Positions 15,933 through 24,855 of a DNA stretch of 64,000 nt are shown one piece after another. The stretch's first letter is position 1; every line of letters begins with the position of its first letter. This DNA is from Chloroflexota bacterium (lineage in GTDB: Bacteria; Chloroflexota; Limnocylindria; Limnocylindrales; CSP1-4), in the NCBI GenBank assembly GCA_016191345.1, contig JACPOU010000032.1, positions 1 to 64,000 of the forward strand, read 5' to 3'. The position numbers were made by a program, and so were the translations under genes. The notes under the pieces were generated by a model. The model was given only the letters and a program-made list of their open reading frames with translations, was not told the DNA's origin and searched no databases.

Positions 15933-16907
15933 ATGACCGGGATCCGGCGCGCCATCAGCGCGGGGTTCGAGCGGGCGATGCGCTCACTGCTCCTGACGCT
16001 GTCGCATCGGCGGTTCATTGGCCGGCTGGCCACCCGGCTGCCGTTCACCCGCCCGCTCGTGGCGCGCTTCGTGGCGGGCGAGTCGCTCGAGGCCGCGCTG
16101 CCGGCGATCCGCGCCCTCCGCGAGGCCGGGTTCCGGACGACGGTGGACATCCTCGGCGAATCGGTGACGTCGGTCGCGGCAGCGAACGAAGCGGCCGCCG
16201 GCTACGTGGCCGCGATCGCCGCCCTGGAGGCGGCCGGCCTGGACCTCAACGTCAGCCTGAAGCTGTCGCAGATGGGCCTCGGCCTCGGTCGCGAGGTGGC
16301 CCGGGAGAACGCTGCCCGGGTGCTCACGGCCGCGGCCGCCCTCGGAGCCTTCGTCCGGATCGACATGGAGGACCACACGACCACGGACGCGACCCTGGAC
16401 CTGTGGCGCAACCTCCGGCCGCTGATGGCGGGCTCCGGGGACGTCGGCGTGGTACTGCAATCCGCCCTGCGCCGGACCCCGGCGGATGCCGAGGCGCTGA
16501 TCGCGGAGCGCGCTCGCATTCGCCTCTGCAAGGGGGCCTACAAGGAGCCCGCCGCGGTCGCGTTTCCGGACAAGGCCGACGTCGATGCCGCCTACGTGGC
16601 CCTCATGGAGCGGTTGCTCGACGCGGGCGCGTATCCGGCGATCGCGACCCACGACGACCGGATCGCCGACCACGCCGTGGCGTACGCCCGGGACCACGGC
16701 ATCAAGCCGGAGCGTTTCGAGTTCCAGATGCTCTTCGGCGTCCGGCGCGACCTCCAGGAGCGCCTGCTGCGCGATGGCTGGACCGTCCGGATCTACGTTC
16801 CGTGCGGCGAAGAGTGGTACCCGTACTTCATGCGGCGGCTCGCCGAGCGACCGGCGAACGTGGGCTTCCTGGTGGGGAGCCTGTGGCGCGAGCGCCGCGG
16901 GCCCTGA
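15933..16907 (+). CDS. Proline dehydrogenase (monofunctional)
   Basis: FAD enzyme of 324 residues that oxidises proline to pyrroline-5-carboxylate, feeding electrons to the respiratory chain. It is a TIM-barrel catalytic domain only, without the aldehyde dehydrogenase half of PutA. The C-terminal YFMRRLAERPANV contains the conserved Tyr and double Arg that grip the substrate carboxylate; RLCKGAYKEP and FEFQMLFG are also family-typical. No P5C dehydrogenase is encoded in this window. Confidence 0.92.
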   Translation: MTGIRRAISAGFERAMRSLLLTLSHRRFIGRLATRLPFTRPLVARFVAGESLEAALPAIRALREAGFRTTVDILGESVTSVAAANEAAAGYVAAIAALEAAGLDLNVSLKLSQMGLGLGREVARENAARVLTAAAALGAFVRIDMEDHTTTDATLDLWRNLRPLMAGSGDVGVVLQSALRRTPADAEALIAERARIRLCKGAYKEPAAVAFPDKADVDAAYVALMERLLDAGAYPAIATHDDRIADHAVAYARDHGIKPERFEFQMLFGVRRDLQERLLRDGWTVRIYVPCGEEWYPYFMRRLAERPANVGFLVGSLWRERRGP

Positions 16908-16971
16908 CCGGAGTCAGTCTCGACCCGGCCGCCCCCGCGGCGCGCTGCCGCGCCCGCTTGTCTGCTCGCGC

Positions 16972-17044
16972 CTATGCACGTCGGCAGCATAAGAAGCCGA
17001 CCAGGCGACGCGACGTCCGCAGGCTATGCGAGCGACGTGCAGAG
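16972..17044. repeat. REPIN-like pair of inverted 21-nt palindromic motifs
   Basis: One copy reads rightward at 16972-16992 (CTATGCACGT then CGGCAGCATAA). A second reads leftward at 17024-17044 (minus strand CTCTGCACGT then CGCTCGCATAG). A 31-base spacer separates them, 73 bp in all. Each copy is itself imperfectly palindromic (TATGC/GCATA arms). The same motif occurs four more times around 50.9-51.6 kb. The layout, two inverted short palindromes with a short spacer in intergenic DNA, is that of a REPIN. Confidence 0.6.
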
Positions 17045-17066
17045 CGGAGGAGTACGGCGCGCCGAG

Positions 17067-17115
17067 ACTCGCGCGAACGCGGAGGGCGACCGCGAACGCG
17101 GAAGGCGAGCGCGAA
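17067..17115. repeat. Short imperfect repeat after the REPIN-like element
   Basis: CGCGAACGCGGAGGGCGAC recurs with small changes immediately downstream, and its first bases appear a third time. It lies between the palindromic pair and the end of the DUF5317 gene. Confidence 0.5.
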
Positions 17116-17142
17116 CACCAGCGGCGAGACCGCGTGCCTCGA

Positions 17143-17691
17143 TCAGGGCTCGGGCGTCGCGCCCGGAGCGCCCCGGCGCCGCATCGCGGCCACGATTGCG
17201 ACGGCGACGCCAAGGCCGATCAGCACGTCCCCGATGCTGAAGACGTTGGCCATCGGCATCCATGCCGGGAGCGCGTAGATATCGGTCAGCGGCCGCAGAG
17301 CGGGCTCCGCGAGGACCACGCTGTTGGTGTAGTCCCCGGGACCGCTGAAGCCGGCGATCGCCAGGGCTGCCGGATCGGCCGGCATCGCGCCGCCGTTCGC
17401 GGTGATCGCCGCCAGGTTGGAGAGCGCCCCGATGGCCACGATCGCCATGCCCGGCATGCGCAGGTTGCGGACGACCGCGACGAACACGGCGGCCGTCGAG
17501 GCGGTGTAGATGGCGGGCCCCAGCCCGCCGGCGAGCCGGTCGCCGAACGGCGTGAAGAGCACGACCTGGACGAGCAGCCCGCCGACCGCGAGCGCTGCCC
17601 AGCGGAAGTTCAGGTGCGCCAGCCCGTCGAGGCGGCCGCCGGCCAGCAGGCCGACCAGGAGCCCGGCGGGGATCGCCCACAGCATGAACAC
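17143..17691 (-). CDS. DUF5317-type integral membrane protein
   Basis: A 182-residue protein with about five hydrophobic helices. The segment ending ANVFSIGDVLIGLG is characteristic of the DUF5317 family of unknown function, common in Chloroflexota and relatives. Starts five bases after the DinB-like gene, so both probably share a transcript. No catalytic motif is visible. Confidence 0.8.
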   Translation of the reverse strand: MFMLWAIPAGLLVGLLAGGRLDGLAHLNFRWAALAVGGLLVQVVLFTPFGDRLAGGLGPAIYTASTAAVFVAVVRNLRMPGMAIVAIGALSNLAAITANGGAMPADPAALAIAGFSGPGDYTNSVVLAEPALRPLTDIYALPAWMPMANVFSIGDVLIGLGVAVAIVAAMRRRGAPGATPEP

Positions 17692-17696
17692 CGGCG

Positions 17697-18203
17697 TCAG
17701 CTCGCCCGGGAGTCGAGGAGGGATCGGAGCTGCTCGACGTGCTCCTCGACGTGGGTCACCGCGAAGCGCTCGAACAGCGTTGCGACGGTCATGACCCCCA
17801 GCCGCGGGTGGAGGCCCTCCCGCGCCGCATCGGCGCCCGAGAGTGCACGCATCCGCGCCGCCGTCCGGGCGCCGTCCGCCTCGATGCGAGCCAGGAGCTC
17901 GCGTGGTGGGAGCGTCCGGTCGCGCCCGATGATCCCGATCCGGACCGGGTCGGCGGCCACGCGACCGAACGGCACCGGCGCGTCGCCGGCGCCGTCGAGG
18001 ATGCGCTCGGCCTCGCCGAGCCCGTAGGGGAGCATCTCCTCGAGGTGGGCGAGCACCTCGGGCGGGCCCCAGCTCGCCTCGTCCTCCGTGCCGTACACCG
18101 CGGCGAGTGGCCAGGGCGCGCCGGCCACGACGCGCGGCCCGAGATCGAGGATGCCGCCGACGGCGGCGGCGAGACGATCGGCCGAAGCGTTGAGAGGTCC
18201 CAT
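17697..18203 (-). CDS. DinB-like four-helix protein
   Basis: A 168-residue protein with the pattern of the DinB/YfiT superfamily: WGPPEVLAHLEEML near residue 50 and THVEEHVEQLRSLL at the end supply metal-binding histidines. Members are metal-dependent thiol transferases or hydrolases, or have no known role. The ATG at 18203 (MGPLNASAD) is chosen; two upstream ATGs are possible but precede a poorly conserved leader. Divergent from the HPPD gene. Confidence 0.75.
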   Translation of the reverse strand: MGPLNASADRLAAAVGGILDLGPRVVAGAPWPLAAVYGTEDEASWGPPEVLAHLEEMLPYGLGEAERILDGAGDAPVPFGRVAADPVRIGIIGRDRTLPPRELLARIEADGARTAARMRALSGADAAREGLHPRLGVMTVATLFERFAVTHVEEHVEQLRSLLDSRAS

Positions 18204-18250
18204 GGGGGCGCAGTGTCGCATGGAAGCGGGCCCGCGCGAGGCGAGAGGTC

Positions 18251-18256
18251 TACCAT
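18251..18256 (+). promoter_or_regulatory. -10 element of the HPPD gene
   Basis: TACCAT lies 45 bases before the HPPD start, leaving a leader of roughly 40 bases that holds the GGAGGAG ribosome-binding site. Confidence 0.35.
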
Positions 18257-18301
18257 GGGCGGCCACTGATCCTCCACGCCACACATCGGAGGAGCGCGTC
18301 C

Positions 18302-19471
18302 ATGACCGAGACGCTGTCGCGCGGCGCCGCGAACCAGGCGGGTGCCCACATCAACAAGGACGCCTACGCCCAGGCGAAGGACTTCCTGCCCCTCAACGGC
18401 ATCGACCACGTCGAGTTCTGGGTCGGCAATGCCCGGCAGGCCTCGGCCTACTTCCGGGCCCTGTGGGGCTTCACGCCCGTGGCCTTCGCGGGGCTCGAGA
18501 CCGGGGTCCGCGACCGGGCGAGCTACGTCATGCGCCGCAACGACATCACGCTCGTGCTGACGGCGCCGCTCACCCCGGACGGGGAGATCGCGGAGCACGT
18601 CCATCGCCACGGCGACGGGGTCAAGGACATCGCCTTCGCCGTCGACGACGCGACGTCGGCCTGGCGCGAGACGACGGCCCGCGGTGCCCGCTCGGCGATC
18701 GAGCCGGTGGAGCTGGACGGCGGCGAGGACGGGATCCTGCGCCGGAGCGCGGTCTCCACGTACGGCGACGTCCGCCACTCCTTCATCGACCGCCGCGACT
18801 ATCACGGCGTCTTCGCCCCGGGCTATCGGAAGATCAAGAAGCCGGCAAAGGCGGCCGAGGGCCTGAGCCTCCTCGAGATCGACCACTGCGTCGGCAACGT
18901 CTCGCTCGGCGACATGAACCGGTTCGTGGACTACTACCGCGACGTCTTCGGCTTTGCCCAGCTCATCCACTATGACGACAAGGTCATCCACACCGACTAC
19001 AGCGCGCTGATGTCGAAGGTCATGACCAACGGCAACGGCCGCGTGAAGTTCCCCATCAACGAGCCCGCCTCGGGCAAGAAGAAGAGCCAGATCCAGGAGT
19101 TCCTGGACTGGTACCTCGACGCCGGGACGCAGCACATCGCGCTCCGGACCGAGGACATCGTGGGCACCGTCCGGCAGCTCCGCGCGAACGGCATCGAGTT
19201 CCTGGGCATGCCCCACGCCTACTACGAGACGCTGGCCGACCGGGTCGGCGACGTCGGCGTCCCGATCGAGACGCTCGAGGAGCTCGGCATCGAGGCCGAC
19301 CGCGACGAGGAGGGCTACCTCCTCCAGATCTTCACCCGTCCCATCCAGGACCGCCCGACGTTCTTCTTCGAGATCATCGAGCGGCACGGCTCGCGTGGCT
19401 TCGGGGTCGGCAACTTCAAGGCGCTCTTCGAGGCCATCGAGATCGAACAGGCGCGGCGCGGGAACCTCTAG
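18302..19471 (+). CDS. hpd: 4-Hydroxyphenylpyruvate dioxygenase
   Basis: Converts 4-hydroxyphenylpyruvate to homogentisate, the second step of tyrosine breakdown. 389 residues with two VOC-fold halves; the C-terminal half carries the Fe(II) triad H195 (IDHCVGN), H278 (TQHIAL) and E357 (FFFEIIE). GGAGGAG precedes the ATG at good spacing. The next pathway enzymes, homogentisate dioxygenase and fumarylacetoacetase, are encoded 8-10 kb downstream on the same strand rather than next to it. Confidence 0.95.
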   Translation: MTETLSRGAANQAGAHINKDAYAQAKDFLPLNGIDHVEFWVGNARQASAYFRALWGFTPVAFAGLETGVRDRASYVMRRNDITLVLTAPLTPDGEIAEHVHRHGDGVKDIAFAVDDATSAWRETTARGARSAIEPVELDGGEDGILRRSAVSTYGDVRHSFIDRRDYHGVFAPGYRKIKKPAKAAEGLSLLEIDHCVGNVSLGDMNRFVDYYRDVFGFAQLIHYDDKVIHTDYSALMSKVMTNGNGRVKFPINEPASGKKKSQIQEFLDWYLDAGTQHIALRTEDIVGTVRQLRANGIEFLGMPHAYYETLADRVGDVGVPIETLEELGIEADRDEEGYLLQIFTRPIQDRPTFFFEIIERHGSRGFGVGNFKALFEAIEIEQARRGNL

Positions 19472-19501
19472 GCGAGGCCCCCGCGCCGCGTGTCCAGTTG
19501 C

Positions 19502-20530
19502 CTACGGGCTGGGTGGCGGCGTTGCCGGATTGCCACTCGCGTCCGGGGGCCCCCAACACGGACCGGCCGGTGAGTCAGCCTTGCAGACCCAGGAGAACGT
19601 GTCGATCACCCCCTCTGCAAGGTCGGCTGCCGCACTGAAGGCGGCCTGATCCGGCGACCCATAGACATACACGGTGATGACGACGGTCTGGTTTCCGACG
19701 CCGATCGCGTACAGGCGCACGCGGGCACCCCGGCCAATCCCATATCCGTCTCCGAGGCCGCCGCCGCCCGGCGTCGTGACGAGCGGCGCGTTCGCCTTCG
19801 CCGCGTCGGCAGCGCATGCCGGGACCCATGCCGGGTTCGTTTCCAGGTCCACGGCCCGCCCGATCGACCCGCCGAGGTTGATCGAGCGCTCATTCGTGAC
19901 GATCACTCCCGGGTGATTCCTGAGATACGCGACCCAACCCGACACCGAGTTGGCGGCGCCCGGAGCCGCGCCTAGCTCGCACGATGCCGGGCGATCGGCG
20001 GGGACCACATTCGACCAGACCATGACGAGATCACCTGGCGTCGCATACACGGAATCCTGCGGCCATAGCGTGAAGAGACCCTGGGTGTCGATCGGGTTGT
20101 CCCATCCCGCCGGGGTGCTGTACTCGAAGCCTGGCGTGAAGAGCGAGGTCTGGTGGGCACCCGCCTCGAGCGTGCCCGCACAGCCCTGAATGCCGTCTTC
20201 GCAGGCAATCGGCGTCGGCGACGCTCCGGTCGAGGCAGACGGCCCCGGGGTCACGGTGACGCCGGGCGTCGGGCTCGATTGCGCGCCCGCGCCGCTGCGG
20301 CCCGGCAGGAGGTTCCAGCCGACCACGGCAAGGACGATAACCGCGGCAGCGGCCGCTGTCAGTTTGACGAGCGAGTTCATGGGGAGCCTCCGAAGGAGGC
20401 GCCACGATCGACGCTGGGGCAGGACGCCGATCCGGTCGGCGACGACATCGATGACGCGGTCGGGCATCGTCGATGGGCCGTCGGCCAGCCAGATCTCGAG
20501 CGTTCGGTCGATGTCGGAGCGCTGGTTCAT
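19502..20530 (-). CDS. Membrane-anchored anti-sigma-like protein
   Basis: 342 residues: a short cytoplasmic region (1-50), one transmembrane helix (~54-74), a Pro/Thr/Ser-rich linker (~78-105) and an extracytoplasmic domain with several cysteines. The start overlaps the stop of the ECF sigma factor gene (ATGA), so it is very likely its regulator, holding the sigma factor until a signal reaches the outer domain. No zinc-binding HxxxCxxC motif is seen in the cytoplasmic part, so it is not a ZAS-type anti-sigma factor. Function inferred from context. Confidence 0.7.
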   Translation of the reverse strand: MNQRSDIDRTLEIWLADGPSTMPDRVIDVVADRIGVLPQRRSWRLLRRLPMNSLVKLTAAAAAVIVLAVVGWNLLPGRSGAGAQSSPTPGVTVTPGPSASTGASPTPIACEDGIQGCAGTLEAGAHQTSLFTPGFEYSTPAGWDNPIDTQGLFTLWPQDSVYATPGDLVMVWSNVVPADRPASCELGAAPGAANSVSGWVAYLRNHPGVIVTNERSINLGGSIGRAVDLETNPAWVPACAADAAKANAPLVTTPGGGGLGDGYGIGRGARVRLYAIGVGNQTVVITVYVYGSPDQAAFSAAADLAEGVIDTFSWVCKADSPAGPCWGPPDASGNPATPPPSP

Positions 20531-21105
20531 GCCGAAGTCCCTCCGACGGCGACCGAGCGGGCGTCCGCCTCGAGGGCGGCGCGCATGGCGCGATGGGCGT
20601 GATGAAGCCGGGAACGGATCGTTCCGGCGGGAAGTCCGAGGAGCTCGGCGATCTCGCTGGGCTCGTAGCCCACGTAGTGGCGGAGCACGAGGATCGCCCG
20701 TTCGTCGGCGGAAAGCCGACGGAACCCGCGGTCGAGCTGGTCGCGATCGGCCAGGCTCAGGAGATCGTCGGGTGCGGCCGGGTCGTCGAACGGGAGCACG
20801 TGGAGGTTCGCGGCCCTCCGGCGCTCCCGCCCGGCGTCGGCGATGCAGACGTTGGTGAGGAGTCGGTGGACCCAGGCGTCGAAGCGGTCCGGATCGCGGA
20901 GGCTCGGCAGGTCGCGCCAGGCGATCACCAGCGCGTCCTGCAGGGCATCCTCGGCCCGATCGACATCCCTGAGGATCCGATTCGCGATCGCGTAGAGGCG
21001 ATCGCCACGCGACCGGACCAGGTCGACGAATGCCGCCTGGTCTCCTCGCTGGGCCGCCTCGACGAGGTCGCGATCCACCGGTTGCTCTCCGGCTTGGACG
21101 TCCAT
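20527..21105 (-). CDS. ECF-type RNA polymerase sigma factor
   Basis: 192 residues. Region 2 (about 22-90) includes the -10-binding helix with RAEDALQDALVIAWR; region 4 (about 120-180) has a clear helix-turn-helix (YEPSEIAELLGLPAGTIRSRLHHAHRAM). No region 1.1 or 3, as in ECF factors. The ATG at 21105 (MDVQAGEQ) is chosen over a start 24 codons upstream with a Cys/Arg-rich leader. Followed by the anti-sigma-like gene with a four-base overlap. Confidence 0.9.
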   Translation of the reverse strand: MDVQAGEQPVDRDLVEAAQRGDQAAFVDLVRSRGDRLYAIANRILRDVDRAEDALQDALVIAWRDLPSLRDPDRFDAWVHRLLTNVCIADAGRERRRAANLHVLPFDDPAAPDDLLSLADRDQLDRGFRRLSADERAILVLRHYVGYEPSEIAELLGLPAGTIRSRLHHAHRAMRAALEADARSVAVGGTSA

Positions 21106-21248
21106 CGGGGACGCCGTCCACCTGTATCGGTGGATCCTGCACCCGCAGCGTTGGAAAGTTCGGGACCCCGGTCCCATGACCGGCGGGATGGGCGGCGCCC
21201 AGAGTCCGGGTGAAGCGGCCGAGGCGCCGCGTCACAGGAGGCGTCACC

Positions 21249-21659
21249 ATGCCCAGGATCATTCGCAGCGCGCTGCTCGCCGCGTTCGTCCTCGCCGTCA
21301 CCGCGTCATCGGCGCTCGGCTTCGAATGCATCGTCGTGAACCGATCGGAGACCGGGAACCTCAACGCCACGACGTCGGGACGGTGGATGACGCTGCCCCT
21401 CGCGACCCTCTACGAGGAGACCGAGAACTTCGGACTGCCGGACCTGACGGAGGCGCAGGTGACCTACGCGGTCGCGCTCGCCCAGAGCTGGGGCGTGCCG
21501 TCGAGCTTCACCTTCCGCAGCGACAAGATCCTCCTCGAGAACGCGAGCGGCTGGGTCAAGGGCGACCATGCGGCCGACGGCAAGGGAATCGACCACTTTG
21601 CCGACAGCTACGGGGACCGCCTCTTCGGGGCGCTGTACGAGGCCCTGGCCAAGGCGTGA
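21249..21659 (+). CDS. Small secreted protein, function unknown
   Basis: 136 residues with a clean signal peptide (about 1-24, cleavage after SALG). The mature ~112 residues are acidic with a single Cys and resemble no family I know. AGGAGG seven bases before the ATG decides the start. It stands alone between the sigma factor gene and the histidine kinase, with a stem-loop just after its stop. Confidence 0.75.
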   Translation: MPRIIRSALLAAFVLAVTASSALGFECIVVNRSETGNLNATTSGRWMTLPLATLYEETENFGLPDLTEAQVTYAVALAQSWGVPSSFTFRSDKILLENASGWVKGDHAADGKGIDHFADSYGDRLFGALYEALAKA

Positions 21660-21667
21660 TTCCGGGG

Positions 21668-21687
21668 CCCGGGAGCCGGATCCCGGG
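21668..21687 (+). terminator. Stem-loop after the small secreted protein gene
   Basis: CCCGGGA (21668-21674) pairs with TCCCGGG (21681-21687) around a 6-base loop, starting nine bases after the stop and just ahead of the kinase promoter. Confidence 0.5.
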
Positions 21688-21691
21688 GCGG

Positions 21692-21697
21692 TACCCT
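21692..21697 (+). promoter_or_regulatory. -10 element of the histidine kinase gene
   Basis: TACCCT with 20 bases to the TTG start at 21718; the short leader holds GGAGAGG. Confidence 0.45.
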
Positions 21698-21717
21698 GTG
21701 GCGACCTGGAGAGGATC

Positions 21718-24051
21718 TTGACTTCGCTCCCTCGTCGCCCCCGCCGGACCGGAATCTGGCTCCTGACCCTGGCCGGGATCGCCGCGAGCGCCGCCTTCGT
21801 CGCCCGGCGGATCGCCGGTCCGTCCGATCGCGCCCCGGTCCCCTTCTACGCCGACGCCTGGACCGCTGACGGCGTCCACGTGGCGCCGCAGCCCGGCTCC
21901 GCCGACGGGCTCCAGCCCGGCGACCTGGTCGTCGGGGTCGCCGGCCGGCCGGTGGCCTCATGGTTCGATCCCGCCATCAGCCCGGCCGAGCGAGCGGCGG
22001 CACTCGGCGGCGCCACGGCGGAGTACGCCATCGTCCGAAGCGGCCGCCCGTCGTCGGCGAGCGTCATCCTGGGACCGGGCGACATGGGCAGGACGCTGCT
22101 CGACTTCTGGAGCGCGCTCGTCTTCACGCTCATTCTCCAGCTGCTGGCGGCCTACGTGCTGTGGCGCCGTCCGGAGGCGTCGGCGTCCGGCGCCCTGGCC
22201 CTCGCCGCGGTCGGGGTGACCGGCAGCACGCTGCCTTGGCTCCTCGGCCTGGAGGTGAGCGACGTGGTCCGCGGGACGCCGTTCCTCCTCTACGGCCTGA
22301 CCGCAGCCGGCCTGTACATGCTCCTCTGGCCCGCCGGAGCGCTCCACCTGCCGCTCGCCATGACCCACCTGCCAGGCGCGGCGGGCGCGGCGGGCGCGGC
22401 CGGTGCGGCCGGTGCGGCCGGCGGTCCGAGTGGCCCCGGGCGGCGGGCCCTCGCGCTTGCCTACGGCCTTCCGCTCGGCGCGTACGGCGTCGGTCTGCTC
22501 GCGACCCTGATCGCGACGCCGTCGATGACGGCCTGGGTCGGCACCTGGCCCCTGGTGCAGCTCGCGATCATCGTCCCGACGATCCTCGCCGGCTTCGTGC
22601 TGACGGTCCGCGGGTTTCGCGCGGCCGGCCCCGAGGTCCGGCACCAGACCCGCTGGGCCGCCGCCGGCGGCCTCGTCGCGACCATCTCCTCGCTCCTCCT
22701 CCTCCTCGGTCCCGAGCTCCTGACGGGCCGTCCGCTCATCCCGTGGAGCGCTGTCGGGATCGTCGCCCTGCCGCTGCCCGTCGGGCTGGCAGCCGCGATC
22801 CTGCGCCGGCGCCTCTTCGACATCGACGTCGTGATCAACCGGGCCCTCGTGTACGGCGGCGCGACGGCGGCGATCGTGGCCATCTACGCGGTCACCATCT
22901 CGAGCCTGGGGATGCTCCTGCCGTTCAAGGGCGGGTTCCCCGCGTCGCTGCTGGCGACCGGCATCGCGGCGGTCGTGGCGCTGCCGATCCGCGATGCCCT
23001 CCAGCGCGGCATCAACCGTCTCATGTACGGCGATCGCGACGATCCGTACCGGGCACTCGCGCGGCTGGGCCTCCGCCTGGAGGCCACGATCGACCCGATC
23101 GAGGCGCCGACCGTCATCGTCCGGACAGTGGCCGAATCGCTCCGCCTCCCCTGGGCGGCGCTGCGAATCGGTCCGCCGGGGACGGCCGTGCGGACGATCG
23201 AGCACGGGCGGGCGCCGGCTGGCGAGATCCTCGAGGTCCCGCTGGTCGCCGGGGCGGAGACGGTCGGGGCGCTGCTCGTCGGTCCCCGCTCGCCCTCCGA
23301 GCCGCTCACCGGCGCGGACCGGCGGTTGCTCGAGGCCCTCGCCCGGCAGGCCGGCGCCGCGGTCCAGGCGATCCGGCTGACCCTGGACCTCGTCGAGTCC
23401 CGGGAGCGGCTCGTGGCGGCCCGTGAGGAGGAACGGCGCCGGATCCGGCGCGACCTCCATGACGGCCTCGGCCCGACCCTCGCCGCGATCGGGTTGCGCG
23501 CGGAGGTGGCCGCGGACCTGGTTCGTCGCGACCCGGCGGGCGCCGACGCGGCGCTGGCCGCCCTGCGAACCGATGCCTCCGGCGCGCTTGCCGACATCCG
23601 GCGCCTCGTCGATGCGCTGCGCCCGCCCGCCCTTGACGAGCTCGGCCTCGTGGGTGCCCTCCAGGCGCAGGGGGCTCGCTTCGGCTCCGCGCCGACCGTG
23701 GACGTCGAGGCTGACGGGCCGATCCCGGAGCTGCCCGCGGCCGTGGAGGTCGCCGCGTACCGGATCGCGGTCGAGGCGATGACGAACGCCGCCCGGCACG
23801 CGAACGCCCGGTCGTGCCGGGTTCGCGTCGGCGAGCATGCGGGCGGGCTCGATGCCGGTCGCTCCCTCGAGGTCGACATCGCCGACGACGGGGCGGGCCT
23901 GCCCGCCGGCATCCGGCCCGGCATCGGCCTCGCCTCGATGCGCGAGCGAGCGGCCGAGGTCGGCGGCACGCTCACGATCGAGACGGAGCCCGGGCGCGGT
24001 ACGCGAGTGGTTGCCCGCCTGCCGCTCGACGCGCCGTCCGGCGCGAGGTAG
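21718..24051 (+). CDS. NarL/LiaS-type membrane sensor histidine kinase
   Basis: 777 residues. A helix near 10-28 is followed by a small PDZ-like segment (LQPGDLVVGVAGRPV, ~65-80), a block of about eight membrane helices (~130-430), a GAF-like region (~450-560), the HisKA_3 dimerisation helix with phosphorylated H581 (RRDLHDGLGP), and a HATPase domain with N-box EAMTNAARHAN and G-box DDGAGLP. An Ala/Gly run near residues 221-235 is encoded by a GC-rich triplet repeat. The start is TTG 21718, with GGAGAGG six bases upstream. It phosphorylates the response regulator encoded five bases downstream. The signal is unknown. Confidence 0.9.
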   Translation: MTSLPRRPRRTGIWLLTLAGIAASAAFVARRIAGPSDRAPVPFYADAWTADGVHVAPQPGSADGLQPGDLVVGVAGRPVASWFDPAISPAERAAALGGATAEYAIVRSGRPSSASVILGPGDMGRTLLDFWSALVFTLILQLLAAYVLWRRPEASASGALALAAVGVTGSTLPWLLGLEVSDVVRGTPFLLYGLTAAGLYMLLWPAGALHLPLAMTHLPGAAGAAGAAGAAGAAGGPSGPGRRALALAYGLPLGAYGVGLLATLIATPSMTAWVGTWPLVQLAIIVPTILAGFVLTVRGFRAAGPEVRHQTRWAAAGGLVATISSLLLLLGPELLTGRPLIPWSAVGIVALPLPVGLAAAILRRRLFDIDVVINRALVYGGATAAIVAIYAVTISSLGMLLPFKGGFPASLLATGIAAVVALPIRDALQRGINRLMYGDRDDPYRALARLGLRLEATIDPIEAPTVIVRTVAESLRLPWAALRIGPPGTAVRTIEHGRAPAGEILEVPLVAGAETVGALLVGPRSPSEPLTGADRRLLEALARQAGAAVQAIRLTLDLVESRERLVAAREEERRRIRRDLHDGLGPTLAAIGLRAEVAADLVRRDPAGADAALAALRTDASGALADIRRLVDALRPPALDELGLVGALQAQGARFGSAPTVDVEADGPIPELPAAVEVAAYRIAVEAMTNAARHANARSCRVRVGEHAGGLDAGRSLEVDIADDGAGLPAGIRPGIGLASMRERAAEVGGTLTIETEPGRGTRVVARLPLDAPSGAR

Positions 24052-24055
24052 GGTG

Positions 24056-24775
24056 ATGGACGCCGACCTCAGCCCGGAGCCGATTCGGATCCTGGTCGCC
24101 GACGACCACGACGGCTTCCGGGCCGGCCTCGAAGCACTGCTCGGCACGATCAGCGGCGTCAGCGTCGTGGCCGCCGTCGGCTCCGGCGAGGCCGCCGTCG
24201 GGGCCGCCGTCGAGCTCCAGCCGGACGTCGTGATCATGGACCTCAATCTGCCGGGGATCGACGGCGTGGAGGCCACCCGTCGCATCGTCGGCGCCAGCCC
24301 GCATATCGCCGTCCTGGTCCTCTCGATGTACGAGGACGACGACCAGGTCTTCGGCGCGCTGCGGGCCGGCGCGCGCGGCTACCTCCTGAAGGGCGCGGAC
24401 CGGGCCGAGCTCGCCCGGGCGATCCGCGGGGTGACGTCGGGCGAGGCGATCTTCGGACCGGCGATCGCCCGCCGGCTCGTGGCCTTCTTCGTCGAGCGGC
24501 CCGCCGTCGACCGGACGGCCTTCCCGGAGCTCACGGCGCGGGAGCGGGAGATCCTCGACCTCGTGGCGCGCGGCCTGAACAACACCCAGATCACCCAGCG
24601 CCTCGTGGTCTCCCCGAAGACGGTCCGGAACCACGTCTCGAACATCTTCAGCAAGCTCCAGGTCGCGGACCGCGCCGAGGCGATCGTGCGCGCGCGCCGG
24701 GCCGGCCTCGGCGGCGAGCGACGCAGCCCGGGCGAGGGAGACCCCGGCCGGCGTGGCGCCCGGGACGATTCGTGA
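24056..24775 (+). CDS. NarL/FixJ-type response regulator
   Basis: 239 residues: receiver domain (about 8-125) with phospho-acceptor D62 (IMDLNLPGIDG) and a LuxR-type DNA-binding domain (~155-215; LTAREREILDLVARGLNNTQI, then the recognition helix). The ATG at 24056 follows the kinase stop closely; a GTG one codon earlier is possible. It likely controls the exporter operon downstream, or its own. A hairpin right after the stop separates it from the next genes. Confidence 0.93.
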   Translation: MDADLSPEPIRILVADDHDGFRAGLEALLGTISGVSVVAAVGSGEAAVGAAVELQPDVVIMDLNLPGIDGVEATRRIVGASPHIAVLVLSMYEDDDQVFGALRAGARGYLLKGADRAELARAIRGVTSGEAIFGPAIARRLVAFFVERPAVDRTAFPELTAREREILDLVARGLNNTQITQRLVVSPKTVRNHVSNIFSKLQVADRAEAIVRARRAGLGGERRSPGEGDPGRRGARDDS

Positions 24776-24777
24776 CG

Positions 24778-24801
24778 GCGGTCCCATGACCGCGGGACCG
24801 C
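24778..24801 (+). terminator. Stem-loop after the response regulator gene
   Basis: GCGGTCCC (24778-24785) pairs with 24794-24801 around an 8-base loop, two bases past the stop codon. No T-tract. Confidence 0.5.
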
Positions 24802-24855
24802 GCCCGCGGTATGACCTGCCTGGCGGTCCGCCGGGCCGGCAGGAGGAGTGGGTGG

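Noticed and set aside
15904-15935. ATG at 15904 as an earlier start for proline dehydrogenase
   Set aside because: It is out of frame and meets a stop after ten codons.
21568-21717. N-terminal extension of the histidine kinase into the preceding gene
   Set aside because: It would overlap the small secreted protein gene and a terminator; the TTG at 21718 has GGAGAGG at good spacing and starts directly before the first helix.
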